Shown here in pieces: positions 17,360 through 26,060 of a DNA stretch of 64,000 nt. Both the position numbers and the translations under genes were made by a program. This DNA is from Niallia taxi. GTDB lineage: Bacteria; Bacillota; Bacilli; Bacillales; Cytobacillaceae. The number at the start of each line of letters is the position of its first letter. Position 1 is the first letter of the stretch. The notes beneath the pieces were generated by a model, which saw nothing but the letters and a program-made list of their open reading frames with translations, was not told the origin of the DNA and made no database searches. The stretch spans positions 186,001 through 250,000 of the forward strand of contig NZ_RZTZ01000006.1 of NCBI RefSeq assembly GCF_004005475.1, read 5' to 3'.

Positions 17360-18766
17360 TTATTCATTCACACGTTGAGCATCCAATTGCTCTCTAATCT
17401 CTCTCGTTTTATTATCATCTAATTTGTATAGAAAAACAGGAATCATAGCTAGTAAGAAACACAAAGCAGGTAATATATTTACTACCAAATTAATACCAGC
17501 AATTGCCTCTGGCGTTTGATCTGCATTCGCTACATATCCAAAAGAACCTAATAATGCTACTGTTACAGCGCCACCAAGCGCACTAGCAAATTTAGTTGCT
17601 AAACTTGTTGCTGCAAAAGCAGTACCATCTACACGTACGCCCTTTTTATACTCTAATTCATCAATTGCATCAGGGATCATAGCCATAACAATAGGTGTTC
17701 CAAATTGAGCTAATCCGAATAAGAATGTTACGACTAATAACATTGTGATATTGCTAAAATCTATAAAGTAAAGCATGATTAGAAAAATGCTTGAGAAGAA
17801 GTAAGAAATATATAACAAATTCTTTTTACCTATTTTCGTTCCAAAGCGAGTAAATAATAGGATACCAATTACTGCTCCAACCGCAGGTAGTGGCATAAAT
17901 ACAGCTACTAAATCCATTCTTTTGATAACATACATATAATAGTAGATTTGAACACCCATTCTACCAAAAAAGGCTGTTAATGAAGTCAATAACATGAAGA
18001 ATATCAAAATAAGTGATTTACTGGATAAAACGCTTACAAAAGATTCCTTAAAAGATACTTTTGCTTTATTAATAGGAAGAACAACTTCTTTTGAATTAAA
18101 GAATAGCACATAGAAAAGTGGAACTGCAATTACTGCTAGCGTTACAGCCGTCATCGTATATCCATTTCCAGTTAAAGAATTTGCATTTCCGCCACTAAAG
18201 AATATGATTAACGGCATTGAAGCGATACTGAGTAATACGCTTCCTAGATTGGTAAAAGTCATTCTAAATGAAAATAACGCTGTTCTTTCCCCTGGATTTG
18301 GTGTCATCACTGATGCTAATGAACCATACGGAATATTAACAACTGTGTATAATGCACTTAGTCCAAGGTATGTAAACAAAGCCCATGCAATTTTAGCATC
18401 CATGGATCCAAGAAAGGCTGGGGATGTAAAGGCCAAGACACTAAATAGAGCTAAGAATGGTGTACCGTATAAAATATAAGGTCTAAATCTACCATGTTTT
18501 GATTTCGTACGATCTGCAATAGCACCGAGGACTGGATCAAACATACCATCCGCGATTCTTGAAAACAACATAATCATTGCGATAACAGCTGGTGCAATTC
18601 CCATGACATCCGTATAATAAATAGTTAAATATGAACCACTGAAACTCCAAAATAATTGGCTGGCAAAATCTCCTAATCCATAGCTAACTTTTGTTACTAT
18701 TGGCAGCTTTTCTTGTTTTTCAATAACGGTTACTGGACTTTCGGTAACAACACTCGTTTTACTCAT
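17360..18766 (-). CDS. GPH-family glycoside:cation symporter (MelB-like)
   Basis: 468-residue, 12-helix secondary transporter. The N-terminus KVSYGLGDFASQLFWSFSGS and the block FDPVLGAIADRTKSKHGRFR, a strong GPH signature (cation-binding Asp plus motif A-like loop), place it with glycoside-pentoside-hexuronide symporters. It would take up a glycoside or oligosaccharide with Na+ or H+. It has its own terminators before and after, so it is probably monocistronic. AAAGGGGG precedes the ATG. Position between two deglycosidase pairs makes it a candidate importer for their substrate. Confidence 0.9.
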   Translation of the reverse strand: MSKTSVVTESPVTVIEKQEKLPIVTKVSYGLGDFASQLFWSFSGSYLTIYYTDVMGIAPAVIAMIMLFSRIADGMFDPVLGAIADRTKSKHGRFRPYILYGTPFLALFSVLAFTSPAFLGSMDAKIAWALFTYLGLSALYTVVNIPYGSLASVMTPNPGERTALFSFRMTFTNLGSVLLSIASMPLIIFFSGGNANSLTGNGYTMTAVTLAVIAVPLFYVLFFNSKEVVLPINKAKVSFKESFVSVLSSKSLILIFFMLLTSLTAFFGRMGVQIYYYMYVIKRMDLVAVFMPLPAVGAVIGILLFTRFGTKIGKKNLLYISYFFSSIFLIMLYFIDFSNITMLLVVTFLFGLAQFGTPIVMAMIPDAIDELEYKKGVRVDGTAFAATSLATKFASALGGAVTVALLGSFGYVANADQTPEAIAGINLVVNILPALCFLLAMIPVFLYKLDDNKTREIREQLDAQRVNE

Positions 18767-18847
18767 GAACTTTCCCCCTTTTTTATGTAGAAAATAAAAA
18801 GTAGAACCTTTTCTTTAAATTTAAATCTCTTTCTGATTTAAATTGTA

Positions 18848-18865
18848 AATGTAACCACTTACATT
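18848..18865. promoter_or_regulatory. Inverted repeat upstream of the GPH transporter gene
   Basis: AATGTAA-CCAC-TTACATT, 7-bp perfect arms, 82 bp before the start. Candidate operator; arms recur at 63151-63172. Confidence 0.4.
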
Positions 18866-19031
18866 AGATATTGTTTTTTTACTCTGAATGCTTTAGATAT
18901 TTAATCTACTTTAGTGAGTAATAAGGAATTGGTTAATAATTTATATTTTTCTTTAATATCATTGGTAAGTAGCCATAAATTCTTTCACTTCTTATATATA
19001 AATTTCGCAACCACCTATTTATTGTTAATAC

Positions 19032-19069
19032 AAAAAAGAAGAGCCTGCATTTCGTACAGAGCTCTTCTA
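19032..19069 (-). terminator. Terminator of the oxidoreductase/deglycosidase pair 2 operon
   Basis: GAAGAGC (19038-19044) and GCTCTTC (19061-19067), stem continued by CTG/CAG; six T residues follow on the minus strand. Confidence 0.85.
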
Positions 19070-19091
19070 TAAGTGAAGCATTTTTACACAT

Positions 19092-20063
19092 TTATTTTAA
19101 TTCCCCCAGAATATTACGTTCCATTTGTAAATGTCTTCTAGTCATCTCAACTGCATCAATTGAAGCTTCGTATTCAGACATAATGTATCCATTAAAGTTT
19201 GACTCATGGAGAACTTTTAATATATCAGCATATGGAATACTAGCTTCTTCAAGATGCTCATGCATGTAGTGGAATTTACCATGACAGTATTGAATATGAG
19301 GTATGATCTGTTTTAATCCCTCTAAATCTGGTTTATGGCTAAATTGTACAAAACCGTACATACCCTGCAGAGCACCAATAACAGCGCCATTTGCACCTGC
19401 TTCTAACAATTTCTTCATGGCTTCCTCTTTCGGTACATTATCGTAACGGAAGTTTGCAGCCATTTCTAATAATTCAAGTGGCGCCCCATTCTCTAGCGCT
19501 TCATCCCAATAAACTTTGTTAGGTTTTGTTGCAAAACAACCGAAATCTTGCACAAACCCAGCATAATCACTTCCTAATTTTTCAAATAATTCTACATATT
19601 TCTGGATTTTAGGTGACGATGGATTATCAGGATTATGAATTTCTACGCCTAATTTAACTCCATAGTTTTCCGCATAAGGAACTAATTTTTCAATTGCTGC
19701 TGGTGATAGATGATATTGTACTCTCATCATCTCGCAACCTAATTTATTCGCCGTTTTAATATCAAGTATTGCGGATTGAATTAACTCTTCATCCGTTAAA
19801 TCTCGGTCTGAAGTAACCCCTCTATCCGCACTTGCACCGTACGATACAAATTTAATTCCATAATGATCACTCATTGATTTAAATTCTTTGACTAGTTTTT
19901 CATTAGCATATGGATATGTAGATAACATGGATGCTCCAACAAGCTCAAATCCTTCACCGCCAATTTCAGCAGCAGAACGGATACAATCTTCTAATGTAAG
20001 AATTCCTTTAACATAATCTGTTGAAAAACTAAATAAAGAAACTCCTAGTTTTATATTACTCAT
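19092..20063 (-). CDS. Sugar isomerase-like TIM barrel, probable large subunit of a 3-oxo-glycoside deglycosidase (pair 2)
   Basis: 323-residue homologue of the 14257-15240 protein. Probable metal ligands are E141 (VEIHNPD), D173 (VQDFGCF), H261 (YCHGKF) and E297 or E299 (MSEYEAS). The N-terminus LGVSLFSFSTDYVKGILTLE aligns with LGVSLYSY of pair 1, but the core is clearly diverged, so a different substrate range is likely. Its ATG overlaps the DUF6379 stop (TAATG). It is the last gene of a three-gene operon with a Gfo/Idh/MocA oxidoreductase, the arrangement expected for oxidation followed by elimination. Confidence 0.82.
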   Translation of the reverse strand: MSNIKLGVSLFSFSTDYVKGILTLEDCIRSAAEIGGEGFELVGASMLSTYPYANEKLVKEFKSMSDHYGIKFVSYGASADRGVTSDRDLTDEELIQSAILDIKTANKLGCEMMRVQYHLSPAAIEKLVPYAENYGVKLGVEIHNPDNPSSPKIQKYVELFEKLGSDYAGFVQDFGCFATKPNKVYWDEALENGAPLELLEMAANFRYDNVPKEEAMKKLLEAGANGAVIGALQGMYGFVQFSHKPDLEGLKQIIPHIQYCHGKFHYMHEHLEEASIPYADILKVLHESNFNGYIMSEYEASIDAVEMTRRHLQMERNILGELK

Positions 20064-20521
20064 TAGTCCTCTCTCCTCTCTTCATTTCTTAAAGTTAATG
20101 TTTTACTACCACATGAATCTAATACTGCATAATTATGTTTTTCTGTATTTCCTGGAATGTACATGTAGGCATTACGAAGTAATAAAGTGACATCAATGTT
20201 ATGCTCCCCATCCTCTAGACCACCTGGTAAATAAACTTTAATTGTAGCTGCTTCATTACAATTCCAAAATTCAGAAATAAGATATGGAATTTGTCCCATT
20301 GTAAATTCCTTACCATTTAGACAAAAATTAATATCATTCGCTTTTACTTCTTCCCCATCTACCACGATTGTTAATTCCTCGATACAGGACAAATAATGAC
20401 CTCGATAATAACTTAATCGGATTTGGAACTCATATCCAAGCTTTTTTCCATTTACTAATGTATTAACAAGGCTATTGTCAACTACTGTATCAACAAAGGG
20501 TAATTTCATTACAAATGTCAT
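20063..20521 (-). CDS. DUF6379-type protein, probable small subunit of a 3-oxo-glycoside deglycosidase (pair 2)
   Basis: 152-residue beta-rich soluble protein. The family blocks are FQIRLSYYRGHYLSCIEELT, GKEFTMGQIPYLISEFWNCN and VYLPGGLEDGEHNIDVTLLL, matching pair 1 block by block. It ends with a charged tail (LRNEERRED). GGAGGAG is 5-6 bp before ATG 20521. It lies 31 bp after the oxidoreductase and is coupled to the large subunit by a one-base overlap. Small subunits of this kind have no catalytic residues of their own as far as I know, but are needed for activity. Confidence 0.82.
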   Translation of the reverse strand: MTFVMKLPFVDTVVDNSLVNTLVNGKKLGYEFQIRLSYYRGHYLSCIEELTIVVDGEEVKANDINFCLNGKEFTMGQIPYLISEFWNCNEAATIKVYLPGGLEDGEHNIDVTLLLRNAYMYIPGNTEKHNYAVLDSCGSKTLTLRNEERRED

Positions 20522-20552
20522 TTTTTCTCCTCCTACTTACAACGATATTTTT

Positions 20553-21662
20553 TCATTTATTAAAAACAACTTCTTTACCAGTTTCCGCAGATTCATAAAT
20601 CGCATCTAAGATTTTTGTGACGATAAATGCTTGCTCTGGCTTAACTAATGGTTCTTTATCTTCTTTCACTGCTGCTAACCATTGCTTCGCTTCTAATACC
20701 TCTGGTGAATTCGCACCACCTTCAAAGTATGCAATATTTCCTACTGGTGACTTTTTCTGTTCGACTAACATATTGTTATGTGCTCGGTTAAATATAAGTT
20801 CCTTTTCTTTTTGGCCCATTCCAGAAATAATTTGAGCACCACCTTTTGTTCCGCAAAGAGTAGTTGCTGCTTCTTTCGCATCCAATGTGTTCAATGCCCA
20901 TGAAGATTCTAAGAAAATGGTTGAGCCATCCTCCATTTTGATATAACCAAATGCTGAATCTTCGACTTCAAAGGTTTCTGGATCCCATGGTCCAAATAGA
21001 TTTCCTTCTGGCCCTTCCGGTAATCTGCCTAACTTATGGAATACGGATCCTGATACAGATACTGGTTTATAGTTGTTCATCATCCATAAGGTTATATCTA
21101 GGGCGTGTGTTCCGATATCGATTAGCGGACCTCCACCTTGTTGTGATTTATCTGGGAATACGCCCCATGTTGGCACGGCACGGCGGCGTACTGCATGTGC
21201 CTTTGCAAAGTAGATTTCGCCTAATTCTTCTCTTTCACATGATTGGTGTAATGCTTGGACTTCTTCTCTGAAACGATTTTGATAAGCAACAGTGAACTTT
21301 TTCCCTGATTTTCTCCAGGCCTCCATCATCTTTTGCGCTGCTTCAGTATTGTGTGCCATTGGCTTTTCACATAAAACATGTTTTCCAGCCTCAAATGCGG
21401 CTACTGTAATGGGGCTATGAGATACATTTGGCGTACATACATGTACGATATCAATGGAGTGATCTTTTAATAATTCAGTGTAGTCCGTATAAGCCTTCGC
21501 ATCAGCTGATCCGAATTCCTTCGCTGCTTTTAAAGCTCTTTCTTCTATAACATCACAAAATGCTACTATTTCACATTCCTCTTTGAAATGAGATAACGCT
21601 GGGAAATGCTTGTTATTTGCGATTCCACCGCAACCGATAATGCCAATTCTTAATTTACTCAT
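20553..21662 (-). CDS. Gfo/Idh/MocA-family oxidoreductase (copy A)
   Basis: 369-residue NAD(P)-dependent sugar oxidoreductase. The Rossmann motif GIIGCGGIANNKHFPAL is at the N-terminus, CEKP (K100) carries the catalytic lysine, and LIDIGTHALD supplies D182 and H186. In C-glycoside deglycosidase clusters an enzyme of this family oxidises the C3 hydroxyl of the glucosyl group, and this one leads directly into pair 2. It is nearly identical to 24894-26018: the last 791 bp show no difference, while the first third carries only silent changes. A cre site lies 20 bp before the start. Confidence 0.9.
   Translation of the reverse strand: MSKLRIGIIGCGGIANNKHFPALSHFKEECEIVAFCDVIEERALKAAKEFGSADAKAYTDYTELLKDHSIDIVHVCTPNVSHSPITVAAFEAGKHVLCEKPMAHNTEAAQKMMEAWRKSGKKFTVAYQNRFREEVQALHQSCEREELGEIYFAKAHAVRRRAVPTWGVFPDKSQQGGGPLIDIGTHALDITLWMMNNYKPVSVSGSVFHKLGRLPEGPEGNLFGPWDPETFEVEDSAFGYIKMEDGSTIFLESSWALNTLDAKEAATTLCGTKGGAQIISGMGQKEKELIFNRAHNNMLVEQKKSPVGNIAYFEGGANSPEVLEAKQWLAAVKEDKEPLVKPEQAFIVTKILDAIYESAETGKEVVFNK
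20560..21350. repeat. 791-bp identical tract, copy A
   Basis: Matches 24916-25706 at a constant offset of 4356 bp; I find no mismatch by eye. The neighbouring 5' third of the gene has eight silent differences. Confidence 0.85.
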
Positions 21663-21681
21663 TTGTATAACTCCTTTATTT

Positions 21682-21696
21682 TGGTTTCGCTTACAT
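21682..21696 (-). promoter_or_regulatory. cre site before the copy A oxidoreductase operon
   Basis: ATGTAAGCGAAACCA on the minus strand fits WTGNAANCGNWNNCW at all positions. It lies between promoter and ribosome site, so CcpA would act as a roadblock. Confidence 0.65.
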
Positions 21697-21878
21697 ATTT
21701 AGTTTAACTTTTATCTCTATACTTTCCCTTTTGTTTCTTAACTTTTGAACATTGAATTTCAACCTAATTTCATTAGGAATAATTCCAATAAATAATCAGA
21801 AGGTTAAAAAATAACGTGTTATTTTTAATCTCCATAACGTATGGAATGTTTATAAAGACTCTAAATATAAAAATAAAA

Positions 21879-21914
21879 AAAGATGAAAAATTACGATGGT
21901 AATTTTTCATCTTT
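21879..21914 (-). terminator. Terminator of the AraC-GH39 regulator gene
   Basis: A perfect 16-bp stem (AAAGATGAAAAATTAC, 21879-21894) around GATG, followed on the minus strand by an A/T-rich tail. Confidence 0.85.
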
Positions 21915-21926
21915 TCTCTTTATATA

Positions 21927-24431
21927 TTATGAATCACTAATGATTAGGTTTAACTCATATAGTCTTACTTCATGCGGTTGTAACTCACCTATAATCAATA
22001 TATTATTTTCTTCTACAATAGTATGGTCCACCTTCATATAGGGAACACATTTTTGTTTTAAATAGTCTACTTCATCTGGCTTCATATCATAAATAGAACC
22101 AAAATTTAACCATTCATCTAAAACACTACCATATTCACGATTAATCCGTTGTTCTTTAATACGATATCTACCATTCTTAATTCCTTTCAATTTTAACGAA
22201 AGTGTTAGGGGATTATTGTTTTCGAAGATATCATATTGTTCACTTATCTCGATACTACCTTCCGGCTGAAGATAATAAGAATAATCAAAGTGTTTATAAT
22301 TATAGCAAATAATCTGGTATCGATCCCCAGATTTTTTGGTAATAATATAGTTGTCCCCTTTTGAAATTAATATTTCACCTAATCGTTTTAATAGAGAAAA
22401 TGAATGGTAGCTTGGTTTTCTAATACCACTTTTGGTTATGAGACCTACCCCACCATGTAGTAGGTTTTTAGAGTCTTTAAAGTCACTAAATATATCCGAA
22501 CACATCCAATATCCCAACATATTAATATTATTAAGATTTAAATTGTCTATAATATTTTTAGCTATATAAGATGCTTTAAAGCAAGTATCATTTAAATAGT
22601 CCCGATTTGATATGGAAATATTCCACTCCGTAACATTTAATTCTAGATAATCATAGCCATATCTCCCCATTGCATCCCGTACCTGTTTTATTTTGTTTTT
22701 TATGTAGTTTGGATTTGTTGAAATTACATTCTTTTTAGCATTTCTATCACTCTCTGTTTCTATTGGATAGAGGTAAATAGAAAGAAAATCCGGTTGCACC
22801 TCTTGCAATCTCCATTGTTTCAAAAATAAATCTAACTTTTCTGTTTCTAAATCCATTGTTAATCCACAACCACCTACCTTTGCACCAGGAACAATCTCAT
22901 TTAAGATTCTCTTTAGAAAACTGAATATCTTAAAGTATTCTGCAAATTGACTTGGGTCATGTCTACTATTTTTAGTTAAATTCTCTCCATTCGTCAGATT
23001 AATAATAGGATCAATGTTGTTACTCCAAATTTCAAAGTACCATGTTTCTACCTCTTCGATACCATAACGTTCAATACAATGTAATAAAAAAGCTCTTAGC
23101 AGCTTTTTCCATTCATCAAGCGACTTTTCATTATTTGTCTGATAAATGAGTGTTTGATGAAATGATTTTAAAACAAGTTTCGGTTTCGGTCCAAGCTCGA
23201 TAAATGGTTTCAATCTATTTTTTATTAAGAAATCTAATAATTTATTAATATTTGAAAAATTATAAACTACCTGTCCATACGAATTGTCTTCAACATGCAT
23301 TTCATCACTAAACATCCCCCAAAACCGTGCATAAGTAAAACCTATATCAGTCTGTAAAAGTGAAATCTGTTCCTGCATATCGGAATTTAATAAGTCTGTT
23401 GCATAACCAATATTAATAACCTTATTCCAATATTTTGTATAAGCTTCTAATTTGGATATTTTCATCATATCTATATCCATTGAAATTAATTCATTTTTCT
23501 TTTCTACTGGTGAATAAGCTTCCATATAATTACGCAGCTCAAACAAAGCTTCTTCCTTATCCACTTTATCATTACTTACTGTCTTTACTTTATCGATAAT
23601 TTTCTCTAATTTACTTTTTCTATAGTCAGCAGGCTTCACCTTAAATTTATCATTGAAAACTCTATTAAAAGCTACTAGATTTGGAAAACCATTATCGAGT
23701 GCAATTCTAGTAATTGATTTTTTCGTATTAATTAGTTCATTTACAGCATGTGCAAGCCGTACTTTATTTAAATATTGTAAAAATGTTTTACCAGTCTGTT
23801 TTTTAAAAAATTTAGATAAATAAGGTACTGTTATAAATTGAGTGCTCGCAACCTCTTCCAGTGTTAATGGCTCACGGAAATTATTCTCGACATATTCAAG
23901 TATCTCCATTACTCTTTCGTTCGCCATTTCCTCAGATTGTACTGGTTTTATTTCTTGGTGCTTTCTATCCCTTAAGTAATTCAATTGAATAATAGAAATT
24001 AACTTCAATACTCTTCCCCAGTATTCTGCTATCGAAAAGTTAGATTCCTTTAAATAGACAGAAAGTACTTCCTCTATAACAGCCTTCATCTGTTGATTAG
24101 CTGCACCTGTATTTTCTAATGAAATACATTGAAAAAATAGATTCTCCTGTTGAAGAATGGAACGTATTTGTAAATAGTTAAAATGAATGATAACTATTAA
24201 ACTATTTTCTCCTGAATGGAAGGAATGAAGTTCATTTGAATTAATAATAATAAAATCCGAACTATTTAATGTAAATATATTACTCTTTACCTTTACTTCT
24301 ATACTTCCTTCAATCACATAAATTAATTCGATGTCTTTATGTGCATGATCCAACACATCTTTACCATTCATCACTGAAATGGATATTAATTGAGAATCTA
24401 TTAAAGGTTGAGTTGTTTGAGTATTTAGCAT
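21927..24431 (-). CDS. AraC-family regulator fused to a GH39-like domain
   Basis: 834-residue hybrid. Residues 1-100 are a cupin-like sensor (HAHKDIELIYVIEGSIEV), and about 170-275 an AraC helix-turn-helix (LTLEEVASTQFITVPYLSKF, FPNLVAFNRVFNDKFKVKPA). From about 330 to the end it is a GH39 beta-xylosidase-like barrel (YARFWGMFSDEM, WYFEIW at 464-469, VTEWNIS at 600-606). The nucleophile-type Glu of TEWN (E602) is kept. The acid/base Glu expected in W-N-E-P is missing, the text there being W-S-N-N. The barrel is therefore probably a sugar sensor, not an enzyme. It lies between the two oxidoreductase copies and is the likely regulator of their operons. Confidence 0.88.
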   Translation of the reverse strand: MLNTQTTQPLIDSQLISISVMNGKDVLDHAHKDIELIYVIEGSIEVKVKSNIFTLNSSDFIIINSNELHSFHSGENSLIVIIHFNYLQIRSILQQENLFFQCISLENTGAANQQMKAVIEEVLSVYLKESNFSIAEYWGRVLKLISIIQLNYLRDRKHQEIKPVQSEEMANERVMEILEYVENNFREPLTLEEVASTQFITVPYLSKFFKKQTGKTFLQYLNKVRLAHAVNELINTKKSITRIALDNGFPNLVAFNRVFNDKFKVKPADYRKSKLEKIIDKVKTVSNDKVDKEEALFELRNYMEAYSPVEKKNELISMDIDMMKISKLEAYTKYWNKVINIGYATDLLNSDMQEQISLLQTDIGFTYARFWGMFSDEMHVEDNSYGQVVYNFSNINKLLDFLIKNRLKPFIELGPKPKLVLKSFHQTLIYQTNNEKSLDEWKKLLRAFLLHCIERYGIEEVETWYFEIWSNNIDPIINLTNGENLTKNSRHDPSQFAEYFKIFSFLKRILNEIVPGAKVGGCGLTMDLETEKLDLFLKQWRLQEVQPDFLSIYLYPIETESDRNAKKNVISTNPNYIKNKIKQVRDAMGRYGYDYLELNVTEWNISISNRDYLNDTCFKASYIAKNIIDNLNLNNINMLGYWMCSDIFSDFKDSKNLLHGGVGLITKSGIRKPSYHSFSLLKRLGEILISKGDNYIITKKSGDRYQIICYNYKHFDYSYYLQPEGSIEISEQYDIFENNNPLTLSLKLKGIKNGRYRIKEQRINREYGSVLDEWLNFGSIYDMKPDEVDYLKQKCVPYMKVDHTIVEENNILIIGELQPHEVRLYELNLIISDS

Positions 24432-24564
24432 TCTATACCCTCCACCGAATTTTCAAGTTAATATACTTACACATGTTTTAATCCAAATTTTCTTGCATTA
24501 AAATCATCTATACTTAGTTTTCAAAAAATTGCTCCATCAAATAGCACACAATTCACCTAAAAAT

Positions 24565-24580
24565 ATTCGTTATAGCGAAT
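24565..24580. promoter_or_regulatory. Inverted repeat upstream of the AraC-GH39 gene
   Basis: ATTCG-TTATAG-CGAAT, 5-bp arms with a near-symmetric centre. A cre-like TTGTAAGCGGTTGAT (24581-24595, one mismatch) follows directly. Candidate autoregulation and catabolite control sites. Confidence 0.4.
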
Positions 24581-24785
24581 TTGTAAGCGGTTGATGTTCT
24601 TATTATAAAAATATTATCATCCTATCGAACATTAAACAATTCTTCATTTCAAACAAAATACCGGAACTTTATTGAAATAGACTATAACGTAAATATTATC
24701 CGCATAGTTTTTAACATGTAAATTGTGAGATTTGTCATAAACGTATGTTAAAGACGATGAAGCTAATGGAAGTTTTATTGTAAAT

Positions 24786-24825
24786 TAAAAAGGAGAAACA
24801 TTAATGTAACAGGTTTTCTCCTTTT
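24786..24825 (-). terminator. Terminator of the isomerase/oxidoreductase copy B operon
   Basis: AAAAAGGAGAAA and TTTTCTCCTTTTT pair across a 13-16 base loop; T-rich tail on the minus strand. Confidence 0.8.
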
Positions 24826-24893
24826 TATGTTTACTTTATTTTTTTAGAAGGACTAATTAATCATTTCTTCTTGTTTTTATTAAATCGTCTTGC

Positions 24894-26018
24894 TTATACT
24901 ATTTCTAATTCTTTTTTAAAAACAACTTCTTTACCAGTTTCCGCAGATTCATAAATCGCATCTAAGATTTTTGTGACGATAAATGCTTGCTCTGGCTTAA
25001 CTAATGGTTCTTTATCTTCTTTCACTGCTGCTAACCATTGCTTCGCTTCTAATACCTCTGGTGAATTCGCACCACCTTCAAAGTATGCAATATTTCCTAC
25101 TGGTGACTTTTTCTGTTCGACTAACATATTGTTATGTGCTCGGTTAAATATAAGTTCCTTTTCTTTTTGGCCCATTCCAGAAATAATTTGAGCACCACCT
25201 TTTGTTCCGCAAAGAGTAGTTGCTGCTTCTTTCGCATCCAATGTGTTCAATGCCCATGAAGATTCTAAGAAAATGGTTGAGCCATCCTCCATTTTGATAT
25301 AACCAAATGCTGAATCTTCGACTTCAAAGGTTTCTGGATCCCATGGTCCAAATAGATTTCCTTCTGGCCCTTCCGGTAATCTGCCTAACTTATGGAATAC
25401 GGATCCTGATACAGATACTGGTTTATAGTTGTTCATCATCCATAAGGTTATATCTAGGGCGTGTGTTCCGATATCGATTAGCGGACCTCCACCTTGTTGT
25501 GATTTATCTGGGAATACGCCCCATGTTGGCACGGCACGGCGGCGTACTGCATGTGCCTTTGCAAAGTAGATTTCGCCTAATTCTTCTCTTTCACATGATT
25601 GGTGTAATGCTTGGACTTCTTCTCTGAAACGATTTTGATAAGCAACAGTGAACTTTTTCCCTGATTTTCTCCAGGCCTCCATCATCTTTTGCGCTGCTTC
25701 AGTATTATGTGCCATTGGCTTTTCACATAAAACATGTTTTCCAGCCTCAAATGCGGCTACTGTAATGGGGCTATGAGATACATTTGGTGTACAAACATGT
25801 ACGATATCAATGGAGTGGTCTTTTAATAATTCAGTGTAGTCCGTATAAGCCTTCGCATCAGCTGATCCGAACTCCTTCGCTGCTTTTAAAGCTCTTTCTT
25901 CTATGACATCACAAAATGCTACTATTTCACATTCCTCTTTGAAATGAGATAACGCTGGGAAATGCTTGTTATTTGCGATTCCACCACAACCGATAATACC
26001 AATTCTTAATTTAGACAA
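24894..26018 (-). CDS. Gfo/Idh/MocA-family oxidoreductase (copy B)
   Basis: 374-residue near-duplicate of the 20553-21662 enzyme, with the same motifs (GIIGCGGIANNKHF, CEKP, IDIGTHALD) and so the same likely 3-oxidation of a glycoside. The protein is identical over 367 residues; only the last residues differ (FKKELEIV against FNK). The start is a TTG at 26016-26018 behind AGGAG, where copy A has ATG. It follows a TIM-barrel isomerase by 42 bp, a different partner from copy A. Two promoters for one enzyme would allow induction by different substrates. Confidence 0.9.
   Translation of the reverse strand: MSKLRIGIIGCGGIANNKHFPALSHFKEECEIVAFCDVIEERALKAAKEFGSADAKAYTDYTELLKDHSIDIVHVCTPNVSHSPITVAAFEAGKHVLCEKPMAHNTEAAQKMMEAWRKSGKKFTVAYQNRFREEVQALHQSCEREELGEIYFAKAHAVRRRAVPTWGVFPDKSQQGGGPLIDIGTHALDITLWMMNNYKPVSVSGSVFHKLGRLPEGPEGNLFGPWDPETFEVEDSAFGYIKMEDGSTIFLESSWALNTLDAKEAATTLCGTKGGAQIISGMGQKEKELIFNRAHNNMLVEQKKSPVGNIAYFEGGANSPEVLEAKQWLAAVKEDKEPLVKPEQAFIVTKILDAIYESAETGKEVVFKKELEIV
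24916..25706. repeat. 791-bp identical tract, copy B
   Basis: Counterpart of 20560-21350. Direct repeat orientation, 4356 bp apart, with the AraC-GH39 gene between them. Confidence 0.85.
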
Positions 26019-26060
26019 AGTAGTTCACTCCTATTTTTATATTAGATTATTAAAAAACTT

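Noticed and set aside
20951-21271. 106-codon plus-strand frame found twice (also at 25307-25627)
   Set aside because: It is antisense to the duplicated oxidoreductase; it occurs twice only because the gene does.
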